Shown: positions 59,066 through 64,000 of the stretch, in pieces | Position numbering within the stretch: position 1 is the stretch's first letter | Layout of the letters: each line of letters begins with the position of its first letter | Origin: Pedobacter cryoconitis | GTDB lineage: Bacteria > Bacteroidota > Bacteroidia > Sphingobacteriales > Sphingobacteriaceae | Assembly (NCBI RefSeq): GCF_001590605.1 | Contig: NZ_CP014504.1 | Span: 4,154,001-4,218,000, forward strand | DNA: 64,000 bases | Direction of reading: 5' to 3' | Notes under the pieces: model-generated | Told to the model about the DNA's origin: nothing | Seen by the model: the letters and a program-made list of their open reading frames with translations, nothing else | Databases searched by the model: none | Translations under genes and position numbers: made by a program

Positions 59066-59095
59066 AAAAAGGATTGAGTCACATCAATCCTTTTT
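59066..59095 (+). terminator. intrinsic terminator of carA
   Basis: A 12-bp perfect stem (59066-59077 with 59084-59095, AAAAAGGATTGA/TCAATCCTTTTT) has a 6-base loop and T5. It lies 27 bases before the next gene's ATG. Confidence 0.82.
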
Positions 59096-59121
59096 ACATT
59101 AAACCTTGTTACATTTATCTT

Positions 59122-59889
59122 ATGGATAAAACGAATACCATTATCAGTGTCCGTAATCTGGTAAAAAACTATGCTGACTTCACAGCAGTCAAAGGGATTA
59201 GTTTCGACGTCTATGAAAATGAGATTTTCGGACTGCTTGGCCCTAATGGTGCAGGAAAAACGACTACATTAGAAATTATCGAGACGCTGCGGGAAAAAAC
59301 TTCCGGAGAAATCACAGTAGATGGATTTTCTGTAGATAAAGATGCCAATGAAATCAAAAGGATTATTGGTGTACAATTACAGGCCGCAGGTTATTACCCA
59401 AACCTGAACCTGGTGGAACTCATGGAACTCTTTGCTGGTCTTTATGGAGTAAACATCAAACCTATGGAGATGCTGGAGAAAGTAAACCTTCAGGATAAAG
59501 CCAAAGCAAAATTCAAAGCCCTTTCAGGCGGACAAAAACAACGCTTCTCTATTGCAACAACTTTACTGAATTCCCCGAAGATTATCTTCCTGGATGAGCC
59601 AACAACGGGACTTGACCCCCAGGCACGCCGTAATCTGTGGGACCTTATTATTGATATCAGGAACAATGGGACTACAGTTGTGCTGACCACCCATTATATG
59701 GATGAGGCAGAGCAATTGTGTGACCGTGTCGCTTTTGTAGAACATGGAGAAATCATTGCCCTTGACACGCCTGATAACCTGATTGATCAGTTAATCAGCA
59801 GCGGGTTCGAAAGAAAGAAAGAAGTTAAAAAAGCTAACCTCGAAGATGTATTTATCAATCTTACAGGCCAGGAATGGCGTGAAGGCTAA
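59122..59889 (+). CDS. ABC-2 type exporter ATP-binding protein
   Basis: A 255-residue ATPase. The ATG at 59122 is chosen since an upstream TTG frame start (59074) lies in the carA terminator. It shows Walker A LLGPNGAGKTTT, Q-loop VQLQAAGYYP, signature LSGGQKQRFSIA, Walker B IIFLDEPTTGLDPQ and H-loop TTHYMDEAE. The group fits CcmA/NodI-like daunorubicin-type exporters. It forms a transporter with the permease that follows directly. Substrate unknown. Confidence 0.9.
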   Translation: MDKTNTIISVRNLVKNYADFTAVKGISFDVYENEIFGLLGPNGAGKTTTLEIIETLREKTSGEITVDGFSVDKDANEIKRIIGVQLQAAGYYPNLNLVELMELFAGLYGVNIKPMEMLEKVNLQDKAKAKFKALSGGQKQRFSIATTLLNSPKIIFLDEPTTGLDPQARRNLWDLIIDIRNNGTTVVLTTHYMDEAEQLCDRVAFVEHGEIIALDTPDNLIDQLISSGFERKKEVKKANLEDVFINLTGQEWREG

Positions 59890-60993
59890 ATGAGCTCAAA
59901 AATGAACAAATCATATAACAATACTAAAGCGACACTGGCCCTTGCCAAAGCAAGTTTCAGGTCTATTACCCGCAGCCCTTCGGCTGTAGTTTTCACCCTT
60001 GCCTTTCCACTGATTTTTATCCTGGTATTTGGTTTCCTTGGCGGCGGCGGAGTTAAACTAGATCTTGCCATAGCTCCAGGATCGGATATGCAAAACCCAG
60101 TGATTATCGCCCTGCAACATACTTCTGTAATCCATTTAATTACTGATAAAAGCGAAGTTGAGCTTCAGCAGCGGTTAGAAAAAGGAACGGTTGCCGGGGT
60201 AATTGATGTCCATAAAAACATCGTGGATCAACCAGCCTATCTGGCAAACGTAAAATATACTTCTGCATCGATGGATAAAGGAAATATCCTGAAGTCGATC
60301 CTGAATAACCTGATGTATACTTTAAATACGAAAGATTTGAAGCCATCAGTCGCAGAGCTGAAAGAGAGTACTGTTCATGGCAGAACTTACCGTACCATAG
60401 ATTTCATCCTTCCGGGTCAGCTTGGCTTTTCTTTGCTGAGTACAGGTGTTTTCGGAACAGCTTTCGTTTTCTTCAGCTTAAGACAAACCCTGGTGATCAA
60501 ACGCTTTTTTGCCACCCCGGTAAAAAGATCGAGTATTATCCTTGGTGAAGGCCTCGCCAGAATAGGTTTCGCCTTAATTGGTGCATTGTTTATTATCCTG
60601 ATCGGCCATTTCTTTTTCCACTTCACACTCATCCACGGGGTCACGACAGTGATTAATATGCTCCTGCTTTCCACCATTGGTGTCATTGTGTTTATGGGCT
60701 TCGGTTTTGTCGTATCCGGTATCGCAAAAAGTGAAAGCACGATCCCTCCTATCTCAAATATTATTACCTTACCACAATTTTTATTATCTGGTACGTTCTT
60801 CTCTATAGAGAACTTCCCAAACTGGCTGCAACCAATTAGCAGGGCCTTACCACTCACCTATCTGAATGATGCGATGAGACAGGTTGCTTTTGAAGGCGCC
60901 GGACTATGGGATGTGAAACAACAGATTTTAATCATGGTAATCTGGGGAATAGGAATATACGCGGTAGCGGTGAAGGTATTCAAGTGGGAATAA
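59890..60993 (+). CDS. ABC-2 type exporter permease
   Basis: A 367-residue membrane protein starting directly after the ATPase stop. One N-terminal helix (TLAFPLIFILVFGFLGGGG, about 36-54) is followed by a periplasmic-loop domain (about 55-170) and five further helices with the ABC-2 signature near the C-terminus (PPISNIITLPQFLLSGTFFSIENFPNWLQPISRALPLTYLNDAMR). It belongs with the YhhJ/DrrB-type ABC-2 permeases. Substrate unknown. Confidence 0.88.
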   Translation: MSSKMNKSYNNTKATLALAKASFRSITRSPSAVVFTLAFPLIFILVFGFLGGGGVKLDLAIAPGSDMQNPVIIALQHTSVIHLITDKSEVELQQRLEKGTVAGVIDVHKNIVDQPAYLANVKYTSASMDKGNILKSILNNLMYTLNTKDLKPSVAELKESTVHGRTYRTIDFILPGQLGFSLLSTGVFGTAFVFFSLRQTLVIKRFFATPVKRSSIILGEGLARIGFALIGALFIILIGHFFFHFTLIHGVTTVINMLLLSTIGVIVFMGFGFVVSGIAKSESTIPPISNIITLPQFLLSGTFFSIENFPNWLQPISRALPLTYLNDAMRQVAFEGAGLWDVKQQILIMVIWGIGIYAVAVKVFKWE

Positions 60994-61034
60994 AATTATA
61001 GGGAAATCAATCCTGATAATTTATAATTTTATTT

Positions 61035-61042
61035 TAACTTTG
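61035..61042 (+). promoter_or_regulatory. -7 promoter element TAACTTTG of eno
   Basis: Exact TAnnTTTG match, 61 bases before the eno ATG. No clear -33 TTTG. Confidence 0.4.
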
Positions 61043-61103
61043 ATCATCACCTGGTAATTGTATTATTTACACTAAGGAGATAAAAACACTTAAAACAACT
61101 AAA

Positions 61104-62396
61104 ATGAGTTTAATTATTGATGTTCATGCAAGGCAAATCCTCGATTCTAGAGGTAACCCTACTGTTGAAGTAGAAGTAATCACTGAAAATGGCCAAATGG
61201 GCCGTGCTGCTGTACCATCTGGTGCAAGTACTGGTAAACACGAGGCTGTTGAGCTAAGAGACGGAGATAAGAAAGTTTACATGGGCAAAGGTGTATTAAA
61301 AGCCGTTGAGAACGTGAACAAGAAAATAGCTAAAGAACTTCAGGGTATCGATGTTTTTGAGCAAAATCTGATTGACAAGGCAATGATTGACCTTGATGGT
61401 TCAGAAAACAAAGGAAATTTAGGAGCTAATGCAATCTTAGGCGTTTCTTTAGCAGTAGCTAAAGCAGCAGCTGCAGAAAGCAGACAACCATTATACCGTT
61501 ATATCGGTGGTGTAAATGCAAATACATTACCAATTCCAATGATGAACATCTTAAACGGTGGTGCACATGCGGATAACAAAATCGACTTCCAGGAATTCAT
61601 GATTATGCCATTGGGAGCCAGCAGTTTCTCTGAAGCATTACAAATGGGAACTCAGGTATTTCACCACCTGAAAGACGTATTAAAGAAAAAAGGTTATTCA
61701 ACAAATGTTGGTGATGAAGGTGGTTTCGCACCAAACATCGGTTCAAACGTTGAGGCAATTGAAACTGTTTTAACAGCGATTGAAACTGCTGGTTTCACTC
61801 CTGGTAAAGATATCTGGATTGCTATGGATGCAGCTGCATCTGAAATGTACGATTCAAAAACTAAAACTTACAACTTCCATAAATCATCTGGTGAGAAATT
61901 AACTTCTGACGAAATGGTTAAGTATTGGGTAGATTGGGCTAATAAATACCCAATTATCTCTATTGAAGATGGTTTAGATGAAGATGACTGGGATGCATGG
62001 GAAGCTTTAACTTTAGCTATCGGTAACAAAGTACAGTTAGTAGGTGATGATTTATTTGTAACTAACGTTAAACGTTTACAACAAGGAATCGATAAAAGCA
62101 TTGCAAACTCTATCTTAGTTAAAGTAAACCAGATCGGTACTTTGACTGAAACTATCAACGCAGTATCATTGGCTCAAAACAGTGGTTACACGTCGGTCAT
62201 GAGTCACCGTTCAGGAGAAACTGAAGATACAACCATCGCTGATTTAGCAGTAGCTTTAAACTGTGGTCAGATCAAAACTGGTTCAGCTTCACGTTCTGAC
62301 AGGATAGCTAAATACAACCAATTATTACGTATTGAAGAAGAATTAGGTTCTGCAGCACGTTTCATTGGAAAAGATTTCAAATTCTTGAAAAAATAA
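61104..62396 (+). CDS. eno: enolase
   Basis: A 430-residue glycolytic enzyme converting 2-phosphoglycerate to phosphoenolpyruvate. The N-terminal ARQILDSRGNPTVEVEV, GAHADNKIDFQEFMIMP, VGDEGGFAPN, metal ligand region SIEDGLDEDDWDAW, catalytic Lys in ILVKVNQIGT and SHRSGETEDTTIADL are all present. Length matches. The codon usage is highly regular, typical of a highly expressed gene. A strong terminator follows. Confidence 0.98.
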   Translation: MSLIIDVHARQILDSRGNPTVEVEVITENGQMGRAAVPSGASTGKHEAVELRDGDKKVYMGKGVLKAVENVNKKIAKELQGIDVFEQNLIDKAMIDLDGSENKGNLGANAILGVSLAVAKAAAAESRQPLYRYIGGVNANTLPIPMMNILNGGAHADNKIDFQEFMIMPLGASSFSEALQMGTQVFHHLKDVLKKKGYSTNVGDEGGFAPNIGSNVEAIETVLTAIETAGFTPGKDIWIAMDAAASEMYDSKTKTYNFHKSSGEKLTSDEMVKYWVDWANKYPIISIEDGLDEDDWDAWEALTLAIGNKVQLVGDDLFVTNVKRLQQGIDKSIANSILVKVNQIGTLTETINAVSLAQNSGYTSVMSHRSGETEDTTIADLAVALNCGQIKTGSASRSDRIAKYNQLLRIEEELGSAARFIGKDFKFLKK

Positions 62397-62418
62397 GCTG
62401 ATTTTTCAGTTTGAATAG

Positions 62419-62450
62419 AAAAAGCATAGTCGGAAACGGCTATGCTTTTT
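62419..62450 (+). terminator. intrinsic terminator of eno
   Basis: Stem AAAAAGCATAG/CTATGCTTTTT, extended inward by TCG/CGG (one T-G pair) to a GAAA tetraloop, ends in T6. A GAAA loop is one of the most stable kinds. Confidence 0.9.
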
Positions 62451-62464
62451 TATTTTATAATTTA

Positions 62465-62472
62465 TATCTTTG
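62465..62472 (+). promoter_or_regulatory. -7 promoter element TATCTTTG of the divIC-like gene
   Basis: Exact TAnnTTTG match 5 bases before the ATG at 62478, within a 17-base stretch identical to the icd promoter. A start of transcription at or near the ATG would give a leaderless mRNA. Confidence 0.45.
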
Positions 62473-62477
62473 TTTAT

Positions 62478-62777
62478 ATGAACAGATTACTGGAAATCTT
62501 TCGCAACAAATACTTTCTCTCTACCGCGGCATTCGCAGTATGGATGTTATTCTTTGATAAGAATGATATGCTTTCGCAATATGAGTACCGCGCAGAAGTA
62601 CACAAGCTGCAGGAAGAAAAAGATTTCTACGAAAAGCAAACTGCTCAGGTGAAGAAAGATCTGAACGAACTGAATACCAATCTGAATACTGCTGAAAAAT
62701 TTGCAAGAGAAAAATACTTCATGAAAAAAGACAATGAAGATGTTTTTGTGATCATTAAAGCAACCCCTAAAGACTAA
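62478..62777 (+). CDS. FtsB/DivIC-like septum formation initiator
   Basis: A 99-residue protein: short N-terminal cytosolic part (MNRLLEIFRNKY), one transmembrane helix (FLSTAAFAVWMLFF), then a periplasmic coiled coil (EYRAEVHKLQEEKDFYEKQTAQVKKDLNELNTNLNTAEKFAREKYFM) and a short C-terminus. This is the architecture of the divisome factor FtsB/DivIC. The start at 62478 is preferred to 62442, which lies in the eno terminator. Gene order after eno is also as commonly seen. Confidence 0.85.
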   Translation: MNRLLEIFRNKYFLSTAAFAVWMLFFDKNDMLSQYEYRAEVHKLQEEKDFYEKQTAQVKKDLNELNTNLNTAEKFAREKYFMKKDNEDVFVIIKATPKD

Positions 62778-62778
62778 A

Positions 62779-63390
62779 CTAATAGCCAAATCTCGGCAGC
62801 GAAAGCTTATAACGAACGACCACCACCCTGAGTGCGAAAATAAAACCGATCACCAATACTTTCGCTACATCTGCTTTCAGGTTAAAGAACAATAAGGTAA
62901 AATATAAGATCCCACCCAGAATACAGGCAGTCGCATAAATCTCTTTTTTAAAGATCAGAGGAATCGTATTCAGCAAGGTATCTCTGATTACCCCACCAAA
63001 ACAGCCTGTAATTGTACCCAGTGCGATACAAATCCCCGGACTCAAACCAAAGGCTATCCCCTTTTGAATCCCAAGGATAGTAAATAAACCCAGTCCCATG
63101 GAGTCAAACAAAAATAAGGTTACAGTAAAACGCTTCCGATGTCTTTTCAAAACTATGGTGAGTAATGAAGTGACCAAAATCAGCAAACAATAATTTACAT
63201 CTCTCATCCATTTAACCGGGGTATCGCCCAAAAGTAAATCCCTGACTGTACCACCACCAATAGAAGTTACAAAAGCGATAATCAGTACCCCAAAAGGATC
63301 AAGGCGCCGCTGTATAGCAGAAAACGAACCCGAGATCGCAAAAGCGATGGTCCCTAAAATTTCTATAACCTGAGAGGTCGTGAATTCCAT
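62779..63390 (-). CDS. TRIC-family (UPF0126, YadS-like) membrane protein
   Basis: A 203-residue protein with six to seven transmembrane helices. Two inverted repeat-like units carry the glycine-rich family motifs FVTSIGGGTVRDLLLGDTP and GTITGCFGGVIRDTLLNTIP, typical of trimeric intracellular cation channels. Bacterial members conduct K+ or similar cations. Length matches. It converges on the divIC-like gene with a gap of one base. Confidence 0.88.
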   Translation of the reverse strand: MEFTTSQVIEILGTIAFAISGSFSAIQRRLDPFGVLIIAFVTSIGGGTVRDLLLGDTPVKWMRDVNYCLLILVTSLLTIVLKRHRKRFTVTLFLFDSMGLGLFTILGIQKGIAFGLSPGICIALGTITGCFGGVIRDTLLNTIPLIFKKEIYATACILGGILYFTLLFFNLKADVAKVLVIGFIFALRVVVVRYKLSLPRFGY

Positions 63391-63403
63391 AAATTAACCT
63401 TTA

Positions 63404-64000
63404 TTACAGCGCCGAATTTCTTTTACGTACAAACCATTCTATGCTGAGCAGGGCCATAATCAGCACAAACAGACTTTTAAAGTTAATCAGTTCCTCATAC
63501 TTACGATCCTCATAACTCAGCGTTTTCAACTGATTACTTTGAAGCAAGTCATCCTTAATTTTTAAAAGCTGGTCTGGAAGATACAATTTTCCATTGGTCT
63601 GGTTAGCTAACTGATACAATAATTGATGATTTGCCAGGGTCTGCTGGAATTCGGCAGTTAATGTATTGACAAAAAAAGAGCCTTTATCCTGATAGTGCTG
63701 ATTGCCCAATGTTGTACTCGCAGTATAACTGTAATTCCCCGGAGGCAATACACCCGCATCCAGCTGATAAGAGGATTCATACCTGGAAAAAGTAAAATTA
63801 TAAGTCTTGCCTTTTTCATCTTTTAATAACAAATTAACATCAGGTGTATTGACTGGCTGATAGCTATCATTGTATAATGACGCATTCAACAATACACGAT
63901 CATTCTCTTCAAAAGTATTTTTAACCGGCCTGATTTTGAATTTTCTCTTGTCATCCTTCACAGAAAGATATTGCACGACTTTACCTATCAGCTCATTGAA
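63404..64000 (-). CDS. C-terminal part of a large membrane protein (partial)
   Basis: The frame is open to the window edge (reading FNELIGKVVQYLSVKDDKRKF...), so the 199 codons seen are the end of a longer gene; the GTG at 63976 is probably internal. It shows beta-rich Ig-like regions (DRVLLNASLYNDSYQPVNTPDVNLLLKD; YSYTASTTLGNQHYQDKGSFFV) and one transmembrane helix near the C-terminus (FKSLFVLIMALLSIEWFV) with a positive tail RKRNSAL. That layout resembles large BatA/VWA-like Bacteroidota membrane proteins, but the family is not certain. Confidence 0.7.
   Translation of the reverse strand, partial: FNELIGKVVQYLSVKDDKRKFKIRPVKNTFEENDRVLLNASLYNDSYQPVNTPDVNLLLKDEKGKTYNFTFSRYESSYQLDAGVLPPGNYSYTASTTLGNQHYQDKGSFFVNTLTAEFQQTLANHQLLYQLANQTNGKLYLPDQLLKIKDDLLQSNQLKTLSYEDRKYEELINFKSLFVLIMALLSIEWFVRKRNSAL

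Noticed and set aside
59074..59121. Upstream TTG start for the ABC-2 ATPase
   Set aside because: It lies inside the carA terminator; the ATG at 59122 gives a normal N-terminus for the family.
62442..62477. Upstream ATG for the divIC-like gene, adding 12 residues
   Set aside because: It lies in the right arm of the eno terminator and upstream of the -7 promoter box; the ATG at 62478 gives the normal FtsB/DivIC start.

Overview
The window looks like a chromosomal segment of a Bacteroidota bacterium, most likely a Pedobacter-type member of the Sphingobacteriaceae. The evidence is several TonB-dependent or outer-membrane barrel proteins with N-terminal carboxypeptidase-like domains, PorT- and DUF4254-family proteins, a eukaryote-type NADP isocitrate dehydrogenase, promoters of the Bacteroidota TAnnTTTG class rather than sigma70-type boxes, and weak or absent Shine-Dalgarno sequences. 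The assignment is inferred from the sequence; no database search was possible.

Layout. 1-6.2 kb: an alcohol/aldehyde oxidation operon (DUF779 protein, butanediol-type dehydrogenase, aldehyde dehydrogenase) facing an AraC-type activator, then a small outer-membrane barrel and a lipoprotein. 6.2-7.2 kb: a repeat-rich, apparently degenerate segment bracketed by a ~63-bp direct repeat that ends at the terminator of a tRNA-Phe gene. 7.4-30 kb: ordinary core genes. These are a membrane Fe-S oxidoreductase pair, a metallo-hydrolase, mtgA, tal, the rpsF-rpsR-rplI ribosomal operon, a TonB receptor, dnaX, icd, a sorbosone-dehydrogenase-like lipoprotein with a TonB receptor, ssb, an MFS transporter convergent with lgt, and a DUF4254 protein.

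31.0-55.5 kb is the notable region: an AT-rich island carrying what reads as an undescribed, highly decorated RiPP (ribosomally made, post-translationally modified peptide) gene cluster. It has two short candidate precursor peptides missed by ordinary length cut-offs (57 aa at 33904 and 59 aa at 50146). The candidate maturation enzymes are a UPF0489-type peptide arginase, a radical SAM/SPASM enzyme, a second SPASM protein that has lost its radical SAM motif, a JmjC-like oxygenase, a prolyl-hydroxylase-like 2OG-Fe(II) oxygenase, an acyl carrier protein, two condensation-domain-like acyltransferases and three glycosyltransferase-like proteins. The processing and export proteins are an S41 peptidase-like protein, a subtilisin fused to a DUF1611 P-loop domain, a complete ABC exporter, a second exporter whose C39 and ATPase sites are both degenerate, a free-standing intact C39 peptidase and an outer-membrane barrel. 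No adenylation domain, LanB/LanM, YcaO or ATP-grasp gene was seen. The simplest reading is a peptide in which Arg becomes ornithine, radical and hydroxylation chemistry is added, and acyl and sugar groups are attached before export. The product is inference.

55.6-64 kb returns to core genes: a lipoprotein, an RluA-type pseudouridine synthase, panB, carA, an ABC-2 exporter pair, eno, a DivIC/FtsB-like septum protein, a TRIC-family channel and the 3' end of a large membrane protein that runs out of the window.
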